DNA of 64,000 nt from Symbiodinium natans (GCA_905221605.1 CAJNDS010000001.1:1404525-1468524); one strand, 5' to 3'; counted from the first letter of the stretch, positions 1 to 12,400 are shown. The notes: generated by a model from the sequence alone, not told the origin. Numbers and translations: made by a program.

Positions 1-119
1 ATGTCGAAAGGTGCTTTGAAGCCTACCTTAGAGGAGAGCTGAACTGTCGAAAGACGGGAAAGGTGTCCCGGGCTCGGAACCACGGCCTTTAAATTTCGTG
101 CGTGGCGAGTGAGGTCCGT

Positions 120-217
120 TTGGGGGGGTTTTACGATAATAAGGGACCCCCAATATAGACAGTAGGATCCCCGTATAGTAAGGACCCCAGTAAGGTACCC
201 CGAATATCGTAAACAAA
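120..217. mobile_element. Short dispersed element, TTTACGATAATAAGG family
   Basis: The segment has the order TTTACGATAATAAGG, ATAGAC, GTAGGAT, TAAGGACC, GGTACCCC. A clear second copy is at about 27945-28045. Diverged relatives are at about 37775-37845 and 46150-46250. Length is about 100 bp with no coding capacity, which fits a MITE or introner-like repeat. The ends are not sharply defined. Confidence 0.5.
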
Positions 218-427
218 AGAACAAAAAACATTTCTATCCTTGACATCTTGACAAGTCAGCGTCATCTAGCTCCCGAATGCGAGCTTTGCTTGCTTTTTGT
301 CCACTTCAGTCCTCCCTGTTGCTAGATAGGCCTTGGGACATTTCGTATTTTCCCTTGTTGGCTTTAAGAGGATCACACTCATGAAGATCTGGTAGGCCCC
401 TCTTGGGATAAAGCATATTTCCCCTTC

Positions 428-545
428 TTGGTCACACACACATATATATATATATGTATATACATATATACATATATATGTATATGTATATGTATATGTA
501 GAAATATATATGTATATATGGCATATATATATATACACACACGCA
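428..545. repeat. AT/GT-rich microsatellite
   Basis: Alternating TATATA, TATG and CACA units. Similar tracts occur at about 10500-10550, 10800-10880, 11275-11390, 12262-12316, 37938-38047, 42222-42247 and 53260-53292, usually inside introns. Short open frames over these tracts are low-complexity artefacts. Confidence 0.8.
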
Positions 546-659
546 CACAACGGCTCCCTCCTTCGATGACCTGGCCATGTCACAGGAGATAAGCTAGCAA
601 CCCCGCCTCAAACCCTCAGGTATAAACCAACCTTAAAGGAGCACCCTCAGTTTTCAGCC

Positions 660-768
660 CCTAAACCCTAACCCCTAACCCCTAACCCCTAACCCCTAAC
701 CCCTAACCCCTAAACCCTAAACCCTAAACCCTAAACCCTAAACCCTAAACCCTAAACCCTGAACCCTC
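660..768 (-). repeat. Telomere-type array, C-rich strand on +
   Basis: Consecutive CCCTAAC/CCCCTAA units switch to CCCTAAA. This is the complement of the TTTAGGG telomere repeat. Here it ends about 25 bp before a splice acceptor, so it acts as the pyrimidine-rich 3' part of an intron rather than as a chromosome end. Confidence 0.9.
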
Positions 769-793
769 TTGAGTTCCCCCTCCCCCCCCCCAG

Positions 794-3700
794 GCCCTCT
801 ACGAGGGCAACATTGTCATGTTTGCGGTCGTGAAGCCGCACTACTGGGCGTTGGAGCTGGTTGACTTCAGGACCAGTTTAGGGCTAGGGGTTCAGGGTTT
901 AGGGCTAGCCATCGGGTTTTAGGGTTTAGGGGTTTAGGGGTTTTAGGGGTTTGGGGGTTTGGGGGTTTAGGGGATTAGGGGTTTAGGGGTTAGGGTTCAG
1001 GGATTAGGGGTTCAGGGTTTAGGGGTTCAGCGTTGAGGGCGTGGGGTTTGGGGCTGGGGGTTTAGGGGTTTAGGGTCTTGGGTTTTAGGTTGAGGGTTTG
1101 GGGTTTGGGGCTAGGGTTCAGGGTTTAGAGGTGTACAGTAGGGTTTGGGGTTGAGGGTTGAGGGTGTGGGGTTGAGGGTGTGGGGGCTTCAGGATTTGGG
1201 TTTAGGGTTCGGGGCTTTGGGGTGTGGGCATCGGAGTCGGTGAGTGGGAGGCGAAATCTCTAAGGGACCCCTAGAAGGGACCCTGAATCTTATTCCCCTA
1301 TATCGTATATCGCCCCTATATATACCTATATGCCTAAGTAGACCCTAAATTCCCCCTAAGGTCCATATAAGGGTCCCCTCCTTTAGTCCCTTGACGAATG
1401 TCTGCCTTTCTTTTTTTGGAGTGATGCTCCGGTCCGTGCTCATGGGCATATCGTTATCTAGTTACACTTGGAGTTCGAGAGTCCTAGACCCCCAATAGGG
1501 CTTAGACCCTTGAAAATCCCCGCTGCGTGTCGGACAGGATTGGAAACCACTCCTTGATGGACGGCGACCGCTCCACAACCAAGTACTTGATTGTGGACAC
1601 AGGCGCGAGCGCTCGCCTCTGAGTGGAACCCTAAACCCTAAACTCATGGGTTCCCTACTATCCCCCTCTATACTAAACCCCCTAGGTTCCCCCCGCCCCC
1701 CCCATATTGAAGGTTATTTAGGGATTCTCAAGCCTAGTTAAGGTTGTCCAAGGGGGGGGAACCTGGGGTAGCGAATCCATGATAACCCCAAACCCCAAGG
1801 AGGGTGTAGGGTGTGGCTGCAATGGGAGAAGGCCCTGTATCCCTTTGCAACCTCCTGAGGCCTCCAGACCCTGGGGTTTAGGGTTTAGGGCTTCGGGTTT
1901 TGGACAAAAACCCTAAACCCTAAACCCTAAAACCTAAACCCTAAACCCTAAACCTAAACCCTAAACCCTAAACCCGAAAAGCCATCCCTAAAACCCTCAA
2001 AACCCTGAACTCTAACTCCCCATTCAAGCCTTCGTGCCGGGTAGCTCTCGAAATTTGGGGTCCCTTGCGGGGATCCTCACTGCTACTTCTATTTGCTTAA
2101 GAACCGCCCAAAAACATGATGTTCTTCCTGAGAAGGGTAGGATCGGACTGTTATCTTGTGTTTTTTGGGCGGTTCTGAAGCAAATCCCTAAACCAAAACC
2201 TAAACCCTAAACCTAAACCCTAAGCCTAAACCCTAAACTTTAAACCTTCTAGGGAGTGGGTGCAAGGGTGTGAGTCTCAGCAACTTTTTATATTGAGGGT
2301 GGCAAAGGGGGATTCCCTATCTTCCAGAAGTACTCCTAAACCCTAAACCCTAAACCCCTAAACCCTAAAACCCAAAACCGTAAACTCTAAATCCTGTGCA
2401 GGCACGACCTATTTCACCGCCCCGGATGCTGTTTACGAGTCGATCGTGAAGCATTTTCCGGAGGCGGCTCTCAGCCGCAGACGGGTTAAGGTTTTAGGGT
2501 TTGGGGTTGAGAGGGTTTAGGTTTTTTTAGGGTTTAGGTTTTTAGGGTTTAGGGTTTATAGGGTTTAAGGTTTACAGGGTTCTGGGTTTAAGGTTTGGGC
2601 TTTTTTCAGACCACAGCAACCCTCAGCCGCCTATCCCCTAGTCCCCGAAAGACTGAGCCCCGTGCCTAAACCGCTTGGTCTCCGCCTGAGCTTCACCTTT
2701 GTGAGCGCGTCTCCTCTTCGTCGCTTTCGCACGCAATCTGCGTCGTCTTTGGAGCTTGATCTTCGGTTTGGAAGGGAGGGTTTAGGGTTTAGGGTTTAGG
2801 GTTTAGGGTTTAGGGTTTAGGGTTTAGGGGTTAGCTTTTCGCGTTTAGGGTTGAGGGTTTAGGGTTCTCTCCGGGTCAATGAACTTTGCTTCATCATTCT
2901 GTTCCCATGCGAGCGAATATTTTGTGAAAGGTGTCGGTGCTGATGGTCGCAACAAGATTTAGGACGTAGGGGTATACTAGATCAGTGTTAGGGATCCTTT
3001 TTACTTTTTGGGTTATGGGCTTTCTTATATATGAACAAAAAGGATCCTTTTTTCTTCCTAGGGGAACAGGGATTAAGTATAGGGGTGTAGGGATTTAGAG
3101 CTTTGGGTTTTTGGAGGTTTGCAGGTTGCAGGGTTTGGGCCTTTTTCTTTCTAAGCCCTGGACCCCAAATCAAAGCCCAAACCCTGAAGCCTAAACCAGA
3201 AACCCGAAAAAAACCCTAAAACCCTAAAGCCCTAAACCCTAAACCTATACCCTATAAACCCTAAACCCTAGACATCTAAAAGAGGTCATTGGGTTTGTAA
3301 AAAAACCTAAACCCTATAAACCCTGTAAAGCCCCTTATAAACCCTATAAACCCTATAAACCGTATAAACCCTATAAACCCTGTAAACCCTGTAAACCCTG
3401 TAAACCCTGTAAACCCTGTAAACCCTGTAAACCCTGTAAACCCTGTAAACCCTGTAAACCCTAAACCCTAAACCCTAAACCCCAGCCCTCCCTTGAAGTC
3501 TGGCGAGGCGCCGTGCGCACAAGTTGGAGGCTACCAGCCCCTGACGTACGTGCTGCGAAGCAGGGCACCTGGCTTTTCGTGGTCTATAGGGGCTTGGGGT
3601 TTAGGGTTTAGGGTTTGGGGTTTAGGGTTTAGGGTTTAGGGTTTGGGTTTAGGGTTAAGGGTTTAGGGTTCAGGGTTCAGGGTTCAGGGGTTCCGGGCTA

Positions 3701-6700
3701 GGGTTTCGGGTGTAGGGTTTGGGGTATAGGGTTTGGGATAGGCTTTTCGGGGTCCAGGCTTTAGGGCAGGCTTCTGGGGCGCAGGGCGTCGGCGTTAGGG
3801 TTTAGGGGTAGGCTTTTGTGGGGTTGAGGGGTTAGCGGTTTGGGATTTCATTCAGGCCTTGCAGGAATCTCAGGCGTTCAGGCGTTGAGGCTGTTGGGAA
3901 ACATTGACCTAAGCCCCAAGCGACCTGTTGCTGTCACTGTGGAGGATGTATAAGTATAAGGGGGTATTTAAGGGGTCCCCTTTCAAGGGCCCTTACTAAG
4001 GAACCATGTAACTACCCTAAGATAAGCCTTCGAGTCGTTCCTATTTTGAATGGGGTTGAAGCAGCGCAAGTTCTGAAGAAGCAGAAGTACCCTAAGCCCT
4101 AAAACCTAAACCCTAAACCCTAAACCCTAAACCCTAAACCCTGAACCCTGAACCCTGAACCCTGAACCCTGAACCCTGAACCCTAAACCGCGGGCTGATA
4201 AAGCTTATGGGATGCAACTGTTTTGGCTTTCAAAAACTTTACATCCTGGATTCCCAGACCTAGGCCCTTAAGCCTAAACCCTAAACACTAAACCCGTCCC
4301 GGCAGCTGTCAAAGCCCGAAGCCCCAAAACTCGAGGTTTAGGGTTTAGGGTTTCGGGTTCAGGCTTTAGGGTTTAGGGTTTAGGGTTCAGGGTTTAGGGT
4401 TAAAGCCCCGAACCCCAAGACCTCACAACAATCCTCACCTTATGAGCCCAACCTGAAAAGGCCCACAAGCCCTGAACCCAGCCTCACGTGTGACATAAGC
4501 AAACCTGGGCTTCTGCTCTGGAAGCCCTATACCTTAAGAGCCCCAAGCCCTCAGCCCTCAACCCTAAACCCTAAACCCTAAACCCTAAACCCTAAACCTT
4601 AAACCTTAAACCCTAAACCCTAAGCCCTAAGCCCTAAACCCAGCCATTAGAACAGTACAAAGGTGGTGAGTCGGAGACTTTCGACCTGCAGGTCAAGCAG
4701 GAGACGTGCGCCACGTTTTCGCGCTGCTTTTTGTTTTTTGTTATGTTTTTTTTTTCTCTCTTTTTGTTTTTTTGTTTTTTTTGGGGGGTGGTGGGGGGGG
4801 GATGGGTCAGGTGAGTGTAGGGGGTTAAGGGGGGGCGGTTTGGGGGGGGGGGGGGGGGTTCGGTGGGGGCCGGGGTTAGGGGGGGGTGCGGTGGGCATGC
4901 AAGGCTGTGAGGACATCATTGCGGGTGGGGATTTGGGAGATCGGCATTTCAGGGTTTTGGGTGTCTTGGGGTGGTTCGGGGTCTGGGAGCTCTTGAGGGT
5001 TTAGGGGGTTAAGGCTATTTCAAGCTCTTGAGGGTTTAGGGTTTAGGCTTAGGGTATTTCAGAGTACCTTTTCAGTAGGGTACCTTTGACCAGAGCCTGT
5101 TCAAAAGAGGTACATGGTTGGAGATGACGCCAACTTCTGCATCCCTGCTTTCATGAAGCTGGACATCAAGAAGCAGTGCTCCAGACAGCGTTGGGTGGCC
5201 CCACCCCACTCTTCAGGTTTCAGTGTTTAGCTTCAGGGTTTAGGGTGTAGGGTATTTCAGGGTACCGTTTCAGTGGGGTAACTAAACCCTAGACACTAAG
5301 CCCCAAAATGCTCGTTGCGGTAAAGGTCATTTGTGTTGAGGCCGAAGGTTTCAGGGCCTTTCTTGACCTGGACCGTTTTTGCCCACATGGCCTCTGCCTG
5401 GCATTCTACCTATTGGGGGTTGGAGGGGTCTAACGTTTAGGGCTACATGCTGCGAAAGCTGAAGGTAATATACGGGTGGGAAAAACTGACTTCTCATGAT
5501 GTTCCCTTAGAGTTCCTTGTTTTATATACTATGATGACCCCCCAAACCTGGGTACAGGAATTGGCTTTGGGGTTTAGGGTTTAGATTTTAGGATTTACAG
5601 TTTAGGGTTTAAGGTTTAGGGTTTAGGTTTCCATTTGAGGGCTTTGCCGGGTTCAGGGGTTGAATCCCTTGTTACAGCCACAGCAGCAACCCACCACTTC
5701 ACAGCCCTAAGCCCTTACACTAAACCCCGTGGCTTCCAACGACACATGGGGTTTAGGGTTTAGGGTTTAGGGTTTAGGGTTTAGGGTTTAGGGTTTAGGG
5801 TTTACGGTTCAGGGCAAAAGGAGTGCGCGCCAGTGGGCGCACGAAGTTGTCTTTCTCAAAGAGCACAAGGAAAAGAGCCAAGGAGGCGGTTCTTTGTCAA
5901 TTGCCGAGCTGCAAACTATTTGTATCTCAAGGAGGCAATGGACAAGCCAGCTGGTTTTACGAAGAAGCACTTGACAGACAACTTCGTGAAGAACTGCATC
6001 AGCGTGCACAGCAAGTTGCTGATGGACACGTATTGCAACGGCAACCTCAACAACATGGAGGAACTGTACGCCCTGGATTCCTGTTTCAACAGCCTTGAGA
6101 AGCTCAACATCGTCATCCAAAAGACAGAGACGCTGGCCTCGCGCAGGTGCATGCCTGGCTGCACGACCCCTGAAGCCTAAACCCTAGGCCCTAAACCCTT
6201 TCCCTAAACCCCCAAACCCTAAACCCCAAACCCGAAACCCCAAACCCGAAACCCTAAGCCCTTGAAAACCCTAAACTCCCAAATCTGAACTCTCAACCCC
6301 AAACCCCAAACCCCTACACTAAAGCCCAAACCCCTACCCCTTAAGCACCCTGAAACCCTTCTGCCCTCAGACCCTAGCCATCCTTGAGCCCGAAGCCCTT
6401 AGGGTTTTTGGGGTGTAGGGAAGCCCTTTTTCCCTAAACCCTCAACCCTCAACCCTAAACCCTAAACCTTACACCCTAAACCTTTGTTGCGCTAATGTGT
6501 AGGTACGGCCCGGCCATGATCCTTGGCGAGGTTGGGCCGTCGTTCGCTGGCCTCCGCGTGGGGTTGAGAGCTTAGGGTTTAGGGCTTTTTTTGGCGGGGT
6601 TTATGGGGCTTATAGGGTTTAGAGGGTTTAGAAGGTTTATGGGGTTTACAGGGTTTTATACGGTTTATGGGGTTTATGGGGTGTATTTGGTTTTGGGGGT

Positions 6701-8635
6701 TTAAATGGGCTCAGGGTACTGTAGGGTTTAGGGTTTAGGGTTTAGGGTTTAGGGTTTAGGGTTTAGGGTTTAGGGTTTAGGGTTTATGGTTTAGGCTTTG
6801 GGGGCTACAGCTTTCGGTCATCGTGCCTTGAATCTCCAACGAGGACCTGTCTCTTTTTGAGGGGGTCATTATACGAGTTCTCTTTAGGGGTATAAGGAGG
6901 GACTCGTAGAAAGGACCCTTGGTCTTATTCCCCTATACAACCCCTATGTATAGAGATATATATATATATATATACACCTTATACAGTCCCTATATACCTA
7001 AGTAGCCAACCCCTAAGGTCCCTTATTCGGGTCCCTCCTTTAGTCCCGCGGTTCTCATGAGTATAGGGTTCAGGTTGTCTCTTACTGGGTCTGAGAGGAC
7101 CCATCTCCCGGTTTTGTGAAAGGGGGTGTATAGGGTGTAGGTCGGTTTGGGTTTCGGGTTTCGGGTTTAGGGTTTAGGGTTTGGGGTTTGGGGTTTAGGG
7201 TTTAGGGGTTAGGGGTTAGGGGTTAGGGGTAAGGGGTTTAGTGTCGCCTACCACAACTGTCGGGAGAATTTGCCATCTTCTAATTACGCACTCGAGGAAT
7301 CCGTAGAAGTCGTTCCCAAGCGCAGAATCCTCTAAAATTGCAGTTGCTCCGTCCCCAGAGCGAAACCCCCAACCCGACCCCAAAGAAACCTAGACCCTAT
7401 ACACCCTAAACCCTACAACACCCCTTGCAGGTGTTCATGCGCCACTTCTTTACCGTCTTCAGCCGCGGCAGCGGCAACTTAAGCGAGGCGTCGGCTATGT
7501 CTGGGGTGGGCGCGGGGGGGAGGACGGTTTAGGGTTTAGGGTTTGGGGGTTTAGGGTTTAGGGGGTTTGGGCTTTAGGGCTTAGGGCTTAGCATTGTTCA
7601 GTGTTTTTTGGGCTTTGGGGGTTTTGGTTTAGGGTGGTGCCCTTTTGCCCCTGCTTGGGTCGGGTTCCTTCTTTAGCAACAAGTTTAAGAAGGGTACCCT
7701 TTTCGCAAGATGGTTGCGAGTGAGGCATCTTCAGGACCCCTTGGTCTGGGGCTTAGGGTTTGGGGTTTGGGGTTTAGGGTTTAGGGTTTAGGGTTTAGGG
7801 TTTAGGGTTTAGGGTTTAGGGTTTAGGGTTCAGGGTTGAGGGTTCATTTAGGGTTCAGGGTTAGAGTTTAGGGTTTAGGGTTTAGGGCCGTTGTGAGAAT
7901 TGAATAGGAAGCTGAGGAGAGGTGACAAAGCTGAGGCGTGGACCCGCGAGGTGGGGTTTACAGGGCTCCAGCCGGGTTTAGGGTTTACTGAGGTTTAGGG
8001 TTTAGGGTTCAGGGTTGAGGGTTGTGAGGGTTTAGGGTTACCTGATTCCCAAACATCGCATTTAGGAGCTTAGGATGTTTTGTATTTTTTTGGAGGGGGG
8101 GGGGGGCGAGGGGCGGAGGGGGGTAGAGTTTAAAGTTAGTTTCAGGAGCCACGGGATCCCTTTAGTCTCAACAAACCGTTAGAACCCTTTAAAGCTCTTC
8201 AAGGCCCTGTTAGAACTTGCAAAGAACTTGGCAAAGCTCCCGAACCCTAACCCCTGAATGTCTTTAAGCAACAAAAGCCCCCAAACCGGATAAGGCCCCA
8301 CAAGACCCTTCAGAGCTCTAAATATTTCTATACAACCTTGCCCCTGTTTCAATCCTTACGCCTTAAACCCTTAAACCCCAAAACGCTGAGACCCTTAAAC
8401 CACAAAACCCTTAAACCCCAAAACCCCTAAACCCCTAAACCCTGAACCCCTAAACCCTAAACCCTAAACCCTAAACCCTAAACCCTAAACCCTAAACCCT
8501 AAACCCTAAACCCTAAACCCTAAACCCTAAACCCTAAACCCTAAACCCTAAACCCTAAACCCAACCCCCCCCCCCCCCCCCGAAAGCCTGCTCCTCGAGC
8601 AGGCCAAGGTCGGCTCGCCAAGGCAAAGTCCGTGA
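794..8635 (+). CDS. Pepsin-like aspartic protease (family A1), 3' part of gene
   Basis: Nine exons join in one frame: 794-870, 1538-1602, 2402-2463, 3499-3564, 4656-4691, 5108-5175, 6503-6530, 7431-7487 and 8603-8635 (492 nt, 163 codons plus TGA). Landmarks in order follow the C-terminal lobe of pepsin: HYWALELVDF; the second catalytic motif IVDTGTTYFTAP, formed across the 1602/2402 junction; PLTYVLRS; ANFCIPAFM; AMILGEVFMRHFFTVFSRG, across 6530/7431; then a short tail. The N-terminal lobe and first catalytic Asp lie upstream of the window. Such enzymes cleave proteins in acidic or secretory compartments, but location cannot be read here. Donors are GA, GC, GC, GC, GT, GT, GT, GC; most acceptors are AG|G. 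All eight introns (416-1327 bp) carry telomere-type repeats. Family assignment is firm. The 36-nt exon at 4656 and the last exon are the least certain. Confidence 0.85.
1250..1395. mobile_element. Short dispersed element, CTAAGTAG...GGTCC family
   Basis: An AGGGACC...CTTATTCCCCTATA...CTAAGTAG...AAGGTCC...GGGTCCC order recurs at about 6870-7050, with a shorter relative at about 15700-15790. The inner part is TA-rich. Copies sit inside introns and show no coding potential. Non-autonomous element is the best guess. Confidence 0.5.
2092..2184. mobile_element. 93-bp hairpin element with about 25-bp inverted ends
   Basis: The left end TTTGCTTAAGAACCGCCC is matched, nearly perfectly and inverted, by the right end GGGCGGTTCTGAAGCAAA. 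It lies in the protease intron 1603-2401 between telomere-type arrays. Size and structure fit a MITE. Confidence 0.65.
2977..3081. mobile_element. 105-bp dispersed element, copy 1
   Basis: Nearly identical to 22022-22126 (one difference seen, in GTTAGGG versus GTTAAGG). The core contains GGATCCTTTTT and its inverse AAAAAGGATCC, so it can fold as a hairpin. Such high identity between copies 19 kb apart points to recent movement or duplication. Confidence 0.7.
3373..3458 (-). repeat. Homogeneous 9-mer variant array (CCCTGTAAA)
   Basis: About ten exact copies of CCCTGTAAA lie between CCCTATAAA units and canonical CCCTAAA. Local homogeneity of one variant suggests slippage or unequal exchange after a single variant unit arose. 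It sits close to the acceptor of intron 2464-3498. Confidence 0.85.
5930..6145 (+). CDS. Exon-like coding segment nested in a protease intron, unknown product
   Basis: Reading GAG GCA ATG GAC AAG from 5930 gives an open, G/C-ending-codon frame through FVKNCISVHSKLLMDTYCNG and LDSCFNSLEKLNIVI to ETLASR, followed by a plausible AG|GT donor; the acceptor side is AG|G. An open frame of the same phase also extends upstream to about 5818. The segment lies wholly inside the protease intron 5176-6502, and neither of its phases fits between the flanking protease exons. It may be an exon of a nested gene, an alternative exon or a captured gene fragment. I do not recognise the family. Confidence 0.5.
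8420..8581 (-). repeat. Telomere-type array plus poly-C at a 3' splice site
   Basis: Some 16 CCCTAAA units run into a stretch of C and end about 20 bp before the acceptor of the last protease exon (AG at 8601-8602). This is a clear example of a C-strand array placed where a polypyrimidine tract is expected. Confidence 0.85.
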
Positions 8636-9435
8636 CGCCGAAGGCCCGGAGGGACGCCGGGGGGGGGGGGGGGGGGTGGGGTTTGGGGTTTAGGGTTTAG
8701 GGGTTCGAGTTTGGGGTATCGGATTGAGGGTTTAGGGTTGAGGGTTTAGGGTTTCGGGTTTAGGGTTCAGGGTTTCGGGTTTAGGTTTTCGGGGGTAGGA
8801 CTTGTTGTATGGTGCTTTAGGGTTTGGGGCTTTTGTACTTTTAAAGGTTTTGTTTGTTGAGTTGAAGGTTGTAGGCTTTAGGGTTTCAGGGTTTTGGGGC
8901 TTGGTGCTAGGGGTCCGGGTAGTCAGGGTTTAGATGTTTTGGGATGTCGAAACTTGTGGTGTTGAAGGTTATAGGAGTCACCAGCAAATACGACCAAACT
9001 GCCATCCTATCCTAAGCTGAAGAGCCTGGGCCATACAGCGGCATATGCTTGCTAGAGCTTGCTACGGGAGTCGAACGGTCTCAACACTAAGCCCAATACC
9101 CTGAATCCGAGCCCTTCCCTTTCTCTTTCTCTTCATGGCCTCCCTCTGTGGCTCAGTGGCTCAGTGGCTCTGTGGCTCTCTCTCTGTCTCTCTCTGTCTC
9201 CCTTTCTCCTTCTCTCCATCCTTCTCTCCCTCTCTCTCGCTTTGTCCCTCTCTCTCTCTGTCTCCCCTTCTCCCTTTCTCCATCCCTCTCTCCATCCCTC
9301 TCTCTCTCTCTCTTTGCCTCCTGCTGCCTCTGCCTAAGAAACTCTTACTGTAACGCCATTTGTCGAGGGCCGCCGTTGTCCACACCCCAAAAGCCCTCAG
9401 ACTAGGCCTCCGGCCACCACGGCCGAAGCGCAGCA
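8636..9435. other. Probable intergenic stretch after the protease
   Basis: After the TGA at 8633-8635 come a poly-G run, degenerate TTTAGGG-like repeats to about 8960, about 150 bp without clear features, and a TC-rich microsatellite (about 9120-9322). I see no convincing exon. Dinoflagellate promoters and polyadenylation signals lack motifs I could call here. Confidence 0.45.
9120..9322 (+). repeat. TC/CTCT microsatellite
   Basis: Long pyrimidine tract of TCTC, CTTTCTC and CATCCCTC units. It produces several overlapping Ser/Leu/Pro-only open frames in all three phases, a sign of low complexity rather than coding. Confidence 0.85.
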
Positions 9436-12400
9436 ATGGCAGAAGCCATACGGGCAGAGGACCGCTGGGATTCCTTTGCTATAGACTTGCATTTTTAAAT
9501 CAAAATCTGTTCGCTCGGGGCAGACTGGCCTTTCCCAAACTAGGGTACCCGCAATATACCCACCAACATGCTGCAATCCTTAGTGTAGGAATTCCCAGAA
9601 GGGTGCCCTTGTGTTGCGGAAGAAATCTACATGGGTTTAGGCTTTGGGGCAGGATTTGAGGCTTAGTAGGCTTGCTTTGGGTGAAGGGTTTTAAGGTTTT
9701 GGGTCAGGAGTTTCAACCCTAAATCCTAAATCCTCTACATTAAGCCCCCTGGTAAGTTGCGGTCTCCGAGTTTCAGTCAGGGAGAAATCGATCCGATGGG
9801 CTTGCGGCGGGGCCTCAGAGGTCTGATATCCCAAGCCCAAAAACAGTACTTGGAGGTTTCTGGGTACTTATAACCTCAATTATAAGTCTAGTTGTAACCT
9901 ACCTAGAGGCCCTAGGACGCTTAGAAGTACAGCTATAGTTGGGGTTGTAAGAACCCTGAACCTCAAAGTAGATCTACCCCTAAGCCTGCAAACCCAAAAA
10001 AAGCAGAGAGATTTAGGGGCTTAGGGCTGCGGGGGGCTGGGGCGAAGGCTTCCTGGCGAGCGTGGGACACTTGACAGAAAAAGCGACGAAGTTGAAGGAC
10101 TTGAATGTGAGTGCCAGCAACAGTTTGGCCTCGAAAGGGGGCACATCGCCCACTTGCTCAAAGTTCCTAGGTAGGATAAGGGAGACCCTTAAACGGGGAC
10201 CCTTCTGAACCCTCTTCTGGCTCTCTTAAACAAGGACCTTATTCAGAGGGTCTATATCCCCAAACGTCCCCCTAATCCTATCCCCTAAAAGTCCCGAAGA
10301 CGCAGATGAGAAACTTGAGAACCTTGTGACGAACGGCCTGCTCACAAGCACGGCAAGACAAGCATCAAGAAGGCGAACATCGTTTAGGGGTTTAGGGTGT
10401 AGGGTTTAGGGTTTAGGGTTGTGTTGTTGTCATCTTCCAGTCAGCAGCTCCAGTCAGTGCTCATGGGTCGTTCAAAAGCCCCCCTGAGGATTCGTTTTGA
10501 TTCATACAAATGTGTTTAAATTATATATGTACATATATATATATATAATTCAGGGAATATTAAACTCATTATAGTTGTGTTAAGGTTCTAAAGGGAGTAT
10601 AGCTTTCTGCTGATGTCCGTGAAAAGAAGCCTGTCATCACTGCTCTTACCCTATGGTACGTACGATGGCAAGTGGACTGCTGAACTTCGTCCGCAAGCCG
10701 ACTCCGCTGTGTGTATGTGTGCTTAGGACGGTTTAGGACATGGGAATTCAGGATTCGTATCTGAGGACACGAGGACCCCACCACGTTTCTGCATGTATAT
10801 GTGTACATATGCATATATATATATATATATATATATGTATACATCTGTACATATCCATGTATACATATATTCATATGTACATGGGTGTTGTAAGTTGGGA
10901 TGTTCCCCCTTATACTGACAGTCCTTAACCGGGATCATATTTTGGGGTACTATATTCCCCATGAAGGACTGTTCGTATGAGGGGAGAACATCCCAAGTTG
11001 TAAGACAAGTAACAGGCGTTCGTGTTCAATGAGGGCTAAGACGACCATGTGGCTCTACGCTTACGACAACCGCAAATCCAAAACCCAATACCCTGAACCC
11101 AATAGGGTTTAGCGTTAAGGGTTTAGGGTCTAGAAATTAGGGGCTTTTAGGAGAACCCCTAAACCCCCCCCCCCCGTCTCCCAAAAAGTACATGCACAAA
11201 CTAACAAAACGAATTCAAACACACATAAAAGTGTAAATATGAATACATACATCGAAATACTTCTACTCATATATGTTCATATAGATAGATAGATATATAT
11301 ATATATATATATAAATACATATACATCAAGAATATATATATATATATCTATATATATATATATATATATGTAGATATGTGTATACATAGAAGTGCTCCCC
11401 TCCCAAGACCAGACATCCCGAATCGGACACCCCAAACGCCGAAGCCGAAGCCCCCCCCCCCCCCCTTCAAGCCTTTCGGCTCCTTCCCTCTCAGAAGGAG
11501 GTTTTAGGCGGTTCAGGGTTTCGGGTGTGGGGTTTAGGGTTTCGGGCTTCGTGTTCATGAAGCTCCTTAACACCTCCTAGCAGCCCCTAAACAGCCCTTG
11601 GAAGCCTTCAGCTTCTTGAGCCTGGCAGGCGCCTGTCATGCGCCGGAATCCGGGCGCCTGAGCCTTGCCGAGAAATCCAGAGGAGCGCCATCTTCTGTGG
11701 GGTTTAGGGTTCAGGGAAGGAGGGGCAAACCCTAAACCCCTAAGACCCTACACCCTTATAAGCCCTAGAGTCCCTAAACCCTGGCGCGCTTTGCTCAGGA
11801 CTAAGGGCCCTGGGGCTCTCAGAGAGATGCCCTTGTAGACACTTTTAGGCATCCTGCCCTGCGCTTCACGTGCTTGAACCATGCTCAAGATCCAGCGGCC
11901 ACCGCTTTGGGCTTGTGCTCACAATGGCGTAGGCCAAACCCTAAACCCTAAACCCTAAACCCTGAACCCTGAACCCTGAAGCCTAAACCCTAAACCCTAA
12001 ACCCTAAACCCTAAACCCTAAACCCTAAACCCTAAACCCTGAACCCTGAACCCTAAACCCTAAACCCTAAACCTTTAAACCCTAAACCCTAAGCCCTAAA
12101 CCCTAAACCCTAAACCCCCAGACCCTCAAGCCTTAGCCTTGAAACCCTCTACCCCCCCAAGCCCCCAAAAGCTCTCAAACCCCCGTAGCTCGGAAGGCTG
12201 GTTCTTAGTACTTGTAGGGAATGAGGGAATGAGGCACCGTGTATGGTCCCTTAAAGGTTTATAATATATATATATATATATCATATATAATATATAATAT
12301 AATATATATATATAGGGTACCTCATTCCCTCATTCCCTACTAAGAACCAGGGGGTATAGGTAGCGGAAACATCTCCTGATATCCCAAAGGTGAAGCCTTT

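Larger units (their letters stand above)
1..793. other. Intronic lead-in upstream of the first protease exon
   Basis: I see no coding exon here. The stretch holds an inverted-repeat-like element (about 120-217), an AT-rich microsatellite (about 428-545) and a telomere-type C-strand array (660-768), followed by a run of C and the acceptor CAG at 791-793. Since the protease is already mid-domain at 794, this should be the tail of an intron whose upstream exons lie outside the window. Confidence 0.6.

Noticed and set aside
1591-1622. VDTGAS read-through, as in a retroviral-type protease
   Set aside because: Splicing at the AG|GC donor (1602/1603) to 2402 turns it into the pepsin-type VDTGTTYFTAP in frame, with matching exons on both sides; the read-through hits TGA at once.
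4647-5004. Open frames on both strands, about 90-113 codons
   Set aside because: They span poly-G/poly-T sequence and encode Gly/Phe or Pro/Lys runs; only the small exon 4656-4691 is kept.
9059-9436. Several overlapping Ser/Leu-rich open frames
   Set aside because: They are readings of a TC microsatellite in all phases.
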